Source: a virus. From it: a stretch of DNA of 31,763 bases. A model generated the notes under the pieces. The model made no database searches, was not told where the DNA came from, and worked only from the letters and a program-made list of their open reading frames with translations. Of this stretch, positions 1-5,791 are shown in pieces; position 1 is the first letter of the stretch; every line of letters begins with the position of its first letter. The position numbers and the translations under genes were made by a program. The stretch is taken from the IMG/VR virus record IMGVR_UViG_3300010430_000325, positions 1-31,763 of that record; one strand, given 5' to 3'.

Positions 1-100
1 GGTTGCCGTGGTTCCGGTGGGATATGTGTCACTTTCGTATTTCCGCTGTTAGGACCGAGTGAGATTTGTCGGGTGAAAATAAAATTGACGAGAAATTTAA

Positions 101-156
101 TTTCTTGTTGAAAATCCATTGAAACCAGGCGGCTTTCCATGTTATAATTAATTATA
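101..156 (+). promoter_or_regulatory. Promoter of the left plus-strand cassette with palindromic operator
   Basis: A -35 box TTGAAA (119-124) lies 18 nt before a -10 box TATAAT (143-148) that has an upstream TG (extended -10). The -10 sits inside a perfect 14-bp palindrome, TATAATTAATTATA (143-156), followed by GATAGAAG. The same palindrome plus GATAAAAG overlaps the -10 of the minus-strand promoter at 2127-2163, so one repressor may bind both. The imperfect dyad TTTCTTGTTGAAA (101-113) lies just upstream and recurs at 2178-2190. Bases 1-100 hold no gene I can support; one frame is open from base 1 to a TGA at 109-111, but its product resembles nothing I know. Confidence 0.7.
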
Positions 157-211
157 GATAGAAGTCAGATAATCTGACAGCTGAAACTAACGGAACAAAA
201 GGAGGTAACAA

Positions 212-637
212 ATGTATAGGATTAAACTTAGTAATATACCATTACGGGAAAAGAAACAACTTACTCTACAATTGGGAACTATGATCGCTGATTACATCAG
301 AATGGACGAATTGGACAAAGAATCGTGGGAATTCAAGATGTGGGACGCGTTACATTCAGAATACGTGTCACTAGGTGTTACAGATAAGGAATTTAAGGAA
401 GTCAACGATGTGTTCCCAGGAACATTCTATTCGGAAAAGAAAATGGATACTAAAGGTTTGATTATGTTAAGTCGTATGACAGACTTCGCATCGGACAAGT
501 TAATGATAGATAAAGAATACATGGAACATGATACTTATTTAGAGATGTACGGATATGTTGACTATGTACGTGAGTTCTTAAATGACACTTTAAAACATGT
601 GTCTTATGTATGGGAGGCTGATCATGAAACTAACTAA
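212..637 (+). CDS. Hypothetical phage protein, 141 aa
   Basis: This is the first gene of the left cassette. Its ATG follows an excellent ribosome site (AAAGGAGGT), about 60 bases after the predicted transcription start. The product is an acidic, soluble, probably mostly helical protein with several Tyr, Met and Trp residues and no signal peptide, membrane segment or cysteine cluster. I do not recognise a family. It overlaps the next gene by 14 bases, which suggests translational coupling. Small acidic proteins like this, close to phage control regions, are often expressed early and act on host processes, but nothing in the sequence shows that directly. Confidence 0.8.
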   Translation: MYRIKLSNIPLREKKQLTLQLGTMIADYIRMDELDKESWEFKMWDALHSEYVSLGVTDKEFKEVNDVFPGTFYSEKKMDTKGLIMLSRMTDFASDKLMIDKEYMEHDTYLEMYGYVDYVREFLNDTLKHVSYVWEADHETN

Positions 638-1010
638 TGAACAGATCGGTCTATTGATCGACTTGGTAGAGAACCACATAGAGTATTTGAACACTACGGA
701 AGAGTGGAAGACCCGAGAACAACTTGGGATCTTCACGGAATTCTTCCAAGAGGAACAGGGCAATACAATCATTGGTATATTACAATCGATGGAACCAGTT
801 GTATCATGGATGGATAGGTTGAAGAATTTGTATCCAGATATCGATGTGGAGCTTACAATAGTAGATGAATGTCCTGGAAACTTCTTCGACAACTGTAAAA
901 AATTTATTTGTTATGGTAGATCATGCACACAATGTTGGAAGGAAATAGATTGGAAGAGCGATTCGACATCGACAACGGAAGAAGGCAGCGATGCTGAAGA
1001 TAGTAATTAA
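624..1010 (+). CDS. Hypothetical protein with Cys-rich zinc-knuckle-like C terminus, 128 aa
   Basis: The start chosen is the ATG at 624, seven bases after GGGAGG; an upstream in-frame ATG at 597 lacks a ribosome site. The first 80 residues look helical. The segment 83-105 holds five cysteines (C83, C91, C96, C101, C104) and ends in a CxxCW motif, a pattern seen in small phage proteins that probably bind zinc. The last 18 residues are acidic and rich in Ser and Thr, so probably disordered. The function is unknown; binding to a nucleic acid or a protein partner through the metal site is an inference. The 3' end overlaps a candidate 23-aa membrane peptide. Confidence 0.8.
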   Translation: MKLTNEQIGLLIDLVENHIEYLNTTEEWKTREQLGIFTEFFQEEQGNTIIGILQSMEPVVSWMDRLKNLYPDIDVELTIVDECPGNFFDNCKKFICYGRSCTQCWKEIDWKSDSTSTTEEGSDAEDSN

Positions 1011-1062
1011 TGTGGTACTTTGGATATTGGCGGTATTAGTAATTATAATTTACGGACTATAG
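991..1062 (+). CDS. Candidate 23-aa membrane micropeptide
   Basis: A short frame, MLKIVINVVLWILAVLVIIIYGL, starts at an ATG eight bases after GAAGG, inside the end of the preceding gene. After one Lys the product is entirely hydrophobic and would form a single transmembrane helix. Its TAG stop (1060-1062) runs into the AGGAGG ribosome site (1061-1066) of the next gene, an arrangement that allows translational coupling. The frame is short enough to be chance, but a wholly membrane-compatible sequence filling the gap exactly up to the next ribosome site favours a real gene. No function can be named. Confidence 0.5.
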   Translation: MLKIVINVVLWILAVLVIIIYGL

Positions 1063-1072
1063 GAGGTCTATT

Positions 1073-1495
1073 ATGAAATCATATAACTTGGGAAATTTAA
1101 ACGAAGCGTCAGCTAAGGCTTACGGAAACGTTATGTATACATGTTGGAAGGAACACAACGCAGCACTTATCTTGTCAGAGACTTTGACAGCAGTAAAGAA
1201 AGATTGGTCTGACGATCTTCGGTTCAGTGAAGGTGTTGGAATGTTCCACATATTAACATTCGGGTTCAATTTAGCGAACTCATTTGGTCATGCTGAAATA
1301 GACGCACTAAGAGCCACTTCAATCGACACATGTCTATCGGAACAGTGGAGCGAAGTAGCAATGATCCAAGCATTCGGGTATTTCTTACAGGAACTTAGAC
1401 AAGCAGTTCTGGGTGAGGGATTTGATAAACAATTGATTATGGTGTCTAGGATGTTAGAAGTAACAAATGAAGCCCTTGAACAGTGGGGTATGTAG
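1073..1495 (+). CDS. Hypothetical phage protein, 140 aa
   Basis: The ATG follows AGGAGG with a six-base spacer. The product is soluble and appears largely helical, with two cysteines and several Trp and Phe residues (for example WSDDLRFSEGVGMFHILTFG near residues 45-64). I see no catalytic motif, signal peptide or membrane segment, and I do not recognise a family. It is the last gene of the left plus-strand cassette; the DNA after its stop becomes GC-rich and structured and includes a possible terminator at 1528-1550. Confidence 0.8.
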   Translation: MKSYNLGNLNEASAKAYGNVMYTCWKEHNAALILSETLTAVKKDWSDDLRFSEGVGMFHILTFGFNLANSFGHAEIDALRATSIDTCLSEQWSEVAMIQAFGYFLQELRQAVLGEGFDKQLIMVSRMLEVTNEALEQWGM

Positions 1496-1689
1496 TAACG
1501 GTTAGTTTCAGGGTAACCTCTGAATTCGCTCCTGGGAGACTGGGAGCTTTCTTTGATGCTAGACCGCCCGGGCTTCGTTTTATGGGGATATTCAAGTATA
1601 TTCTAGGGTTCGTGTGGGCGCTCGACAGCCCGGGAGAGGTTTTTTAGGGCATCCTCCAGTAAACACCGGGCCACGGGTGGACACTTAAA
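1496..1689. other. GC-rich structured intergenic segment
   Basis: About 190 bases without a convincing gene, clearly richer in GC than the flanks. A stem GCTCC (1528-1532) / GGAGC (1543-1547) followed by TTTCTTT could terminate the left cassette. The segment also carries a GCCCGGGC palindrome (1566-1573), a GCCCGGG copy (1628-1634), a GGGC/GCCC pair (1616-1631), a T6 run (1641-1646) and CACC...GGGTG (1664-1678). Similar CCCGGG and CCGGCC words recur at 2772-2799. It could be terminators, a structured RNA or a DNA-processing site; the sequence alone does not decide. Confidence 0.5.
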
Positions 1690-1720
1690 CAAAAAAAAAT
1701 CAAGGGAATTACCCCTTGAT
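1690..1720 (-). terminator. Rho-independent terminator of the double-HTH gene
   Basis: Read on the minus strand, an 8-bp perfect stem ATCAAGGG (1720-1713) / CCCTTGAT (1706-1699) with a six-base loop is followed directly by a run of T. The stop codon of the gene lies at the top of the first arm, so coding sequence and terminator overlap. Confidence 0.85.
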
Positions 1721-2071
1721 CTCCTTCATAATCTTCCATACGTAATTGTAATTCTTACCAAGTTGTTTCGATACTTCCGATACTTTGATGTCCGGATTCT
1801 CTCCGATTAGATTCTCAATAGTTGATTTAAGTTCCGATCCTTTGTTACTGTGTTTTTCGATTTGTGATTCGCTGATACGTTGTTCTAGACAATGACGTGA
1901 TATGATGTTGTATACGAAGTTGTATCTCACGTGTAATAAATTTGATATCTCCTTCACGTCTAATCCACCATTGAATAATTCTCTCATCTTAAACGATTTA
2001 CTTGTTGATTCATCAGATACGATTGAAGTGATTTGTGATTTTGTAATTATTTTCTTTACTGTTAGTTTCAT
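1709..2071 (-). CDS. Double helix-turn-helix DNA-binding protein, 120 aa (probable regulator)
   Basis: The start chosen is the ATG at 2071 with GGAG upstream on the minus strand; a further upstream in-frame ATG at 2107 lacks a good ribosome site. Two segments look like helix-turn-helix units: residues about 27-60, with a GLDVKEISNLLHVRYNFVYNI-type recognition region, and residues about 83-119, with VSEVSKQLGKNYNYVWKIM. Both share the pattern 'xEIS/VSxxLxxxYNxVxxI', which suggests an internal duplication. The gene stands alone behind a consensus promoter whose -10 lies in a palindrome shared with the promoter at 101-156. It is therefore a natural candidate for an autoregulated repressor of both, although binding is inferred only. 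Confidence 0.8.
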   Translation of the reverse strand: MKLTVKKIITKSQITSIVSDESTSKSFKMRELFNGGLDVKEISNLLHVRYNFVYNIISRHCLEQRISESQIEKHSNKGSELKSTIENLIGENPDIKVSEVSKQLGKNYNYVWKIMKEIKG

Positions 2072-2126
2072 GATAACTCCTTTATCTATTAGATATGATT
2101 GATACACTTTGTATCTATCTTTTATC

Positions 2127-2163
2127 TATAATTAATTATACTATATTTACGTGATGATGTCAA
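2127..2163 (-). promoter_or_regulatory. Consensus sigma-A-like promoter (minus strand) with palindromic operator
   Basis: On the minus strand, TTGACA (2163-2158), a 17-nt spacer and TATAAT (2140-2135) form a perfect match to the bacterial housekeeping consensus. The -10 overlaps the 14-bp palindrome TATAATTAATTATA (2127-2140) followed by GATAAAAG. It drives the double-HTH gene that starts at 2071. Confidence 0.88.
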
Positions 2164-2177
2164 CGGTAGAAAATAAA

Positions 2178-2190
2178 TTTCTTGTTGAAA
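2178..2190. promoter_or_regulatory. TTTCTTGTTGAAA dyad, candidate operator
   Basis: This imperfect dyad (TTTC-N5-GAAA) matches 101-113 exactly and resembles the perfect palindrome TTTCTTAAGAAA at 2539-2550. On the plus strand all three are preceded by AAATT/AAATAA-type AT runs, and each lies upstream of a predicted promoter, which suggests a shared binding site. Confidence 0.4.
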
Positions 2191-2195
2191 GGGTA

Positions 2196-2228
2196 AAATA
2201 AAAATAAAGGTTAAGATAACCCTTTATT
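2196..2228 (-). terminator. Rho-independent terminator of the 81-aa gene
   Basis: On the minus strand AATAAAGG (2228-2221) pairs with CCTTTATT (2210-2203), extended by TTA/TAA after a one-base bulge, with a three-base loop, followed by a TTTTATTTT tract. The stop codon of the gene (2213-2211) lies in the stem, as in the neighbouring minus-strand gene. Confidence 0.75.
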
Positions 2229-2456
2229 CTTATAATAATTATAAAACACCTTTACACACCTATCCTTACTATACCCCCTATATATTATAAGATCACTTAA
2301 ACACCACATATAGTCTACTAACCCATTACTTATGGGTAGGGTTAAAAACTTACTTTCCCCTATATTTAAAAAATTATTAATATACCCCATATCACAACCC
2401 TCTAATAAACCCTTACTTAATAATTCCCTTATTATACCCTTATAATTACCTACCAT
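2211..2456 (-). CDS. Hypothetical small protein, 81 aa
   Basis: Read on the minus strand, the ATG follows AAGGAGGTAAGGTA, a strong ribosome site. The product is rich in Tyr, Asn and Lys, with two or three cysteines (C21, C52, C67), and looks helical and soluble. I do not recognise a family. Local codon use is extremely AT-rich, with many CCC/CCT runs on the plus strand, compared with the late genes. The gene is isolated, with its own promoter and terminator, so it is probably a separately expressed early or accessory gene. No function is assigned. Confidence 0.65.
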   Translation of the reverse strand: MVGNYKGIIRELLSKGLLEGCDMGYINNFLNIGESKFLTLPISNGLVDYMWCLSDLIIYRGYSKDRCVKVFYNYYKNKGLS

Positions 2457-2495
2457 TACCTTACCTCCTTAAATTATATTATTTACTATATATTA

Positions 2496-2524
2496 ATTAT
2501 AACACACCTTAAGGGTTATTACAC
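2496..2524 (-). promoter_or_regulatory. Probable promoter of the 81-aa gene (minus strand)
   Basis: TATAAT (2501-2496) with an upstream TG forms an extended -10. The -35 position (GTGTAA, 2524-2519, spacer 17) is weak. As in the other early promoters, TATAATTAAT extends past the -10, though here the full palindrome is not kept. Confidence 0.5.
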
Positions 2525-2577
2525 GGGTATAAAATTAATTTCTTAAGAAAACTTTATTTAGGTAATCTCTCGTTACC

Positions 2578-2764
2578 TTATAATCATTATAAATTGATAC
2601 AGATTAAAAGATTATACAGATTATAACTTAATAAGTGTTACAATATTATTGTTAATATAAATATACAATAGGTATTAGTTTATACTCATTATAAATTTAT
2701 ACTCATTATAAAGTTAAAAAGGTTATAGAATTATACTCATTATACTTTAATATAAAAGTACTGA
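2578..2764. repeat. Degenerate 17-bp periodic repeat array upstream of the terminase
   Basis: Eleven consecutive 17-base units fit the frame 2578, 2595, 2612, 2629, 2646, 2663, 2680, 2697, 2714, 2731, 2748. The consensus is TTATACTCATTATAAAT. Units at 2680, 2697 and 2731 share the first 14 bases exactly; 2578 differs at one of these and 2612 at two; the others match at about 9-13 of 17. Within a unit, TTATA and TATAA form a small dyad. The array lies between the minus-strand gene pair and a GC-rich island ahead of the terminase genes, a position suited to a replication origin (iterons) or a terminase recognition site. No gene is present. Confidence 0.7.
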
Positions 2765-2768
2765 AAAA

Positions 2769-2803
2769 GCACCGGCCCGGGGGTCGTACCGGGGGCCCCA
2801 AGC
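2769..2803. other. GC-rich palindromic island, candidate cos/packaging site
   Basis: This 35-base island is almost all G and C inside very AT-rich DNA. It contains CCGGCCCGGGGG, the direct repeat CCGGGGG (2777-2783 and 2789-2795, 12 bp apart), and the inverted arms GGCCC (2774-2778) / GGGCC (2793-2797). It lies about 260 bases before the small terminase gene, where cos sites of many siphoviruses lie. The rest of 2457-3063 holds the repeat array, promoters and an untranslated leader but no supported gene. Confidence 0.35.
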
Positions 2804-2950
2804 TCCCTAGCCATCTCAACTCAACATTCTCTCGATCCTTACCTCCTTGACCCTCCTCACAGTACTCTATCCATCCTATATAAAGGCGATGAATGACATT
2901 CAAAATTTCTAAAAAATTTTTGCGAAATCCCGTGCTCTCTCACAGAATCC

Positions 2951-2960
2951 ATGTTATAAT
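2951..2960 (+). promoter_or_regulatory. Probable late-operon promoter
   Basis: TATAAT (2955-2960) with an extended -10 TG reads CCATGTTATAAT, the same ten bases or more as at the 143-148 promoter. No good -35 is visible at 17-18 nt, so it may need an activator, as expected for a late promoter. It is the last promoter-like site before the long structural operon and leaves a leader of about 95 nt. Confidence 0.5.
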
Positions 2961-3063
2961 ATAATTAAGAAGAACGAGAAATCTTTTTCAGATTACGACA
3001 CTGTCACATCATGCGCTCAGCGCTAAGTTACCAACATCGTGCAACATCAGATAGGAGTCCAAT

Positions 3064-3981
3064 ATGTCTATGGTAGAAGTAGTTGACCTTTATACATTAG
3101 AGCAACAATGGGAAAATACGAAGAAAATGGTCCAGCAACAAAATCAATGGGCTACCATAGTGTCTAGAGCACAGGCACAATTGCACAATGACCTCGCGTC
3201 TCCTATGATATACTTGATAGATCCTATGGTGATCTTCAGTGCAATGGTGTACGACAAGATCGAAACATATGAACAAATGTCCGCAGACACGTATACCATG
3301 AGTAAATTGAAGATAGAAGCGGTGGATGATCTACCTTGTTACGAAGGAAGACCTATCTGGGACAGATTAAATGGAGAGAATGTGGTACTTTACAAGGCTT
3401 TCGCAAGATACCGTGATATGGATGTACGTGATATATCTAAGTTAGCGGAGATCGAAGGTATAAAAGTACGTACTCTTGATATATTGAGCAGAATATGGCA
3501 TTGGAAACTTCGTGTTAAGCTATTCGACATGAATGAAGAAAGAATCATCGAGTTAAATCGTCATAGATTAGTAAGATCTATGCAAAACACACATCAGGAG
3601 ACAGCGAGTAAGTTATTCAAGAAGAGTACCGATTACTTATTAGCAAATATCAATGATATGGATCCTAAAGATGTAATAGCATTAATGGACAAAGCAGTTA
3701 AGTTGGAGCGTTTATCATTAGGTTTATCACCAGATAAGGTTGGTGAAGGCGAAGCTACTCCACTTAGTATAAATGTACACAGTAATACTAATTTACTTGG
3801 TGCTGGAACACCGGCGCAAGAAATTAAAAAAGAGATAACACCAGAAAATAAGAATGAAATAACTGAAGAAATGGCAAAAGTACTGGCAGTCATAAATCAA
3901 GTTGGTGGTTTAAGTAACGTGATTGATATTCCAGACGAGGAACTTGAAGAAGTCGAAGCTACGGAAGACGATGAGTCATGA
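3064..3981 (+). CDS. terS: Terminase small subunit (putative), 305 aa
   Basis: The small terminase recognises the packaging site and recruits the large subunit. The call rests on position (first gene of the late operon, two genes before an unmistakable large terminase) and on a segment at residues about 105-155 that fits the small-subunit helix-turn-helix pattern: AFARYRDMDVRDIS, then a recognition helix ending in IWHWKLRV and an F/W-D. The C terminus (about 240-305) is strongly acidic and probably disordered, as is common where TerS contacts TerL. A TAGGAG ribosome site precedes the ATG. At 305 aa it is longer than many TerS proteins. The stop overlaps the next start as ATGA. Confidence 0.7.
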   Translation: MSMVEVVDLYTLEQQWENTKKMVQQQNQWATIVSRAQAQLHNDLASPMIYLIDPMVIFSAMVYDKIETYEQMSADTYTMSKLKIEAVDDLPCYEGRPIWDRLNGENVVLYKAFARYRDMDVRDISKLAEIEGIKVRTLDILSRIWHWKLRVKLFDMNEERIIELNRHRLVRSMQNTHQETASKLFKKSTDYLLANINDMDPKDVIALMDKAVKLERLSLGLSPDKVGEGEATPLSINVHSNTNLLGAGTPAQEIKKEITPENKNEITEEMAKVLAVINQVGGLSNVIDIPDEELEEVEATEDDES

Positions 3982-4400
3982 TAGCTTCCTTAATATATAT
4001 TTTAACAAGTTGGGGTTGGAAAAAAATAGATGAGTTAACTTCACATGACTCACTATTTAACCCCGACGGAAAAGTTAGGAAAATAGTGGACTTCGAAAAG
4101 CGGAACCTTTCGCACAGCGAGAATTGTTTTGATGTGGTACTTATAAATGAAGACGGATTGTCAAGATCGGTCTTTAAAGTCAGTTCAGATCAAAGGTTTG
4201 TATTAAGCGATATGTGCAAAGTACAGGCTAAAGACCTTAAAAAAGGAGATCAGTTATTTCAATGTAAAATGTCTAAAGAGAAATGGTTCGTAAGTAGTAT
4301 TACAGAAAGTACCACATTAGTTTGGTATAGGTTAATATCGGAGAAGCATTTCTTTTTAATAAACGGTTGTTATGCAATATTAGGAGATGATTCAGAATGA
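3978..4400 (+). CDS. Free-standing Hint-domain (intein-fold) protein, apparently inactive
   Basis: The product (140 aa) reads like a mini-intein without its catalytic residues. Residues 3-20 (ASLIYILTSWGWKKIDEL) match intein block A, with the initiator Met two residues upstream where the nucleophilic Cys/Ser would be. Residues 69-93 match block B, but the usual TxxH is SSDQ. LKKGDQLF (87-94) is the conserved L-GD-L step. Residues 116-135 (WYRLISEKHFFLINGCYAIL) match blocks F and G, but GDD replaces the terminal His-Asn. Splicing is therefore not expected. The gene overlaps terS and terL by ATGA at both ends, so all three are probably co-translated. A structural or packaging role is inferred. 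A chance resemblance is possible, but the order of blocks argues against it. Confidence 0.6.
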   Translation: MIASLIYILTSWGWKKIDELTSHDSLFNPDGKVRKIVDFEKRNLSHSENCFDVVLINEDGLSRSVFKVSSDQRFVLSDMCKVQAKDLKKGDQLFQCKMSKEKWFVSSITESTTLVWYRLISEKHFFLINGCYAILGDDSE

Positions 4401-5776
4401 GTATTTACGACGACATTGCAAAACTTAATTACAATGACATGGCAACTTTACAACAGCTTTTAACCCCCAAGTTAAATGAGTTCATTCCCCATATGCCCAC
4501 ACCTAAACAAAAAGCTTTTATGTTACTTATGATCAGAGAGGCTTTTTATGGTGGGGCTGCTGGGGGAGGTAAATCGGATGCATTATTAATGGATGCTCTA
4601 CAAAATGTAGATGTAAAAGGATACGCCGCAATAATCTTTCGTAAAACGTTTGCAGACCTTAACAAGCCGGGTGCCTTAATCCCAAGAGCTCACGAATGGT
4701 TAGCTCCAGGAATGGATTTAGGTAAGGTAAAATGGAATGAGAAGAAGACACGTTTTGAATTTTTAGAAACCTTTGGTAGAAGAAAGGATATCAAATCAAT
4801 TCTTCAGTTTGGATATCTAGACACCGCCAAAAGTAGATTTAACTATCAGGGTGGAGAATATCAGTACATTGGTTATGATGAGCTTACACATATTTATGAG
4901 GTGTGTTATAAATATATGTTCTCTCGTCTAAGAAGATTAAAAGGATCTACTATCCCATTGAAAGTACGTAGTGCTTCCAATCCGCCAGAAGATGATTCTG
5001 GTATATGGGTATATGAAAGATTTGTTAAAATAGAAACAAAGCAGCCAGATGCAATATTTATTCCTGCGGGATTAGATGATAACCCATACTTAGATAGAGA
5101 AGAATATCTGCAATCACTTGAGATGTTGGATCCTGTATCTAGAGCCAGATTAAGAGATGGTGACTGGGAGATCAGAGCTACTGGTAATATGTTTAAGGAA
5201 GAATGGTTCCCAATTATAAATGGTAATCTTAATGACTACAGACAAAAGGTTAGATTTTGGGACTTAGCAGCAACAAAGAAGAAGAAGAGTGATGAGACGG
5301 TTGGATATTTGATGAGTCAGATAGATGGTCGATTTATTATAGAAGATATTGAGATACTTAAAGGTTCACCTAATGAAGTTAATGAACGTGTTAGAAACAT
5401 CGCTAAGATGGATGGGTATGCTACGTACATTAGGGAAGAGATTGAACCTGGATCTTCTGGTTTATTTACAGAGGAAGCACATAAATCGCTACTTAAAGGG
5501 TTTATGTTTGAAGGTATTAGATCACTGAATAATAAAGTTGAAAGAGCTAAACCTTTTAGTGCGGCGTGTGAAAAAGGAAAAGTAGGTGTATGGCATAAAT
5601 GTCGTAATATTGAAAGATTCTTTGCACAGGCTAAATCGTTCCCGAACGTAAATCATGATGATATTGTTGATGCCGGAGCAGGAGCTTTTAACTTCTTAAA
5701 TGGAAATATATTTACAGGAATGCCTGTTAATGTGTTTGATGAGAATAATGAAGATAGCTACTGGCACAGGATATAA
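4397..5776 (+). CDS. terL: Terminase large subunit
   Basis: This is the packaging motor and nuclease that pumps DNA into the prohead. The ATPase domain shows a P-loop, GGAAGGGKS (52-60), preceded by the adenine-motif-like TPKQKAF (35-41), a Walker B strand YIGYDE (157-162) and the coupling SN pair (194-195). The C-terminal RNase H-like nuclease shows RFWDLA with D289, a second acidic cluster REEIEPG (346-352) and the third acidic site HDDIVDA (420-426). The length (459 aa) is normal. The ribosome site is TAGGAG and the start overlaps the Hint gene by ATGA. The reading frame is uninterrupted, so no intein lies within it. Confidence 0.96.
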   Translation: MSIYDDIAKLNYNDMATLQQLLTPKLNEFIPHMPTPKQKAFMLLMIREAFYGGAAGGGKSDALLMDALQNVDVKGYAAIIFRKTFADLNKPGALIPRAHEWLAPGMDLGKVKWNEKKTRFEFLETFGRRKDIKSILQFGYLDTAKSRFNYQGGEYQYIGYDELTHIYEVCYKYMFSRLRRLKGSTIPLKVRSASNPPEDDSGIWVYERFVKIETKQPDAIFIPAGLDDNPYLDREEYLQSLEMLDPVSRARLRDGDWEIRATGNMFKEEWFPIINGNLNDYRQKVRFWDLAATKKKKSDETVGYLMSQIDGRFIIEDIEILKGSPNEVNERVRNIAKMDGYATYIREEIEPGSSGLFTEEAHKSLLKGFMFEGIRSLNNKVERAKPFSAACEKGKVGVWHKCRNIERFFAQAKSFPNVNHDDIVDAGAGAFNFLNGNIFTGMPVNVFDENNEDSYWHRI

Positions 5777-5791
5777 ATTGAGGAGGTGTAC

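Noticed and set aside
1-111. End of an upstream gene at the left edge
   Set aside because: One frame is open to 108 but the peptide (Cys/Gly/Arg-rich) has no recognisable pattern, and a promoter region begins at once; evidence is too thin.
590-892. Minus-strand open frame of 100 aa opposite the 624-1010 gene
   Set aside because: No ribosome site; the plus-strand gene has a clear start, coupling and a Cys motif.
2578-2764. CRISPR array
   Set aside because: Units are 17 bp, contiguous and degenerate, with no unique spacers and no cas genes.
2706-2903. Minus-strand open frame of 65 aa across the repeat array and GC island
   Set aside because: It crosses the GC island and part of the 17-bp repeats, has no good ribosome site and gives a Pro/Gly/Arg-rich stretch where the GC repeats are; it looks accidental.
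3978-4400. Hint gene as a working intein in TerS or TerL
   Set aside because: Both terminase frames are continuous, and the splice-site Cys, block-B His and terminal His-Asn are missing.
5786-5791. GTG at 5786 as portal start
   Set aside because: It overlaps the AGGAGG ribosome site; ATG 5792 has correct spacing.
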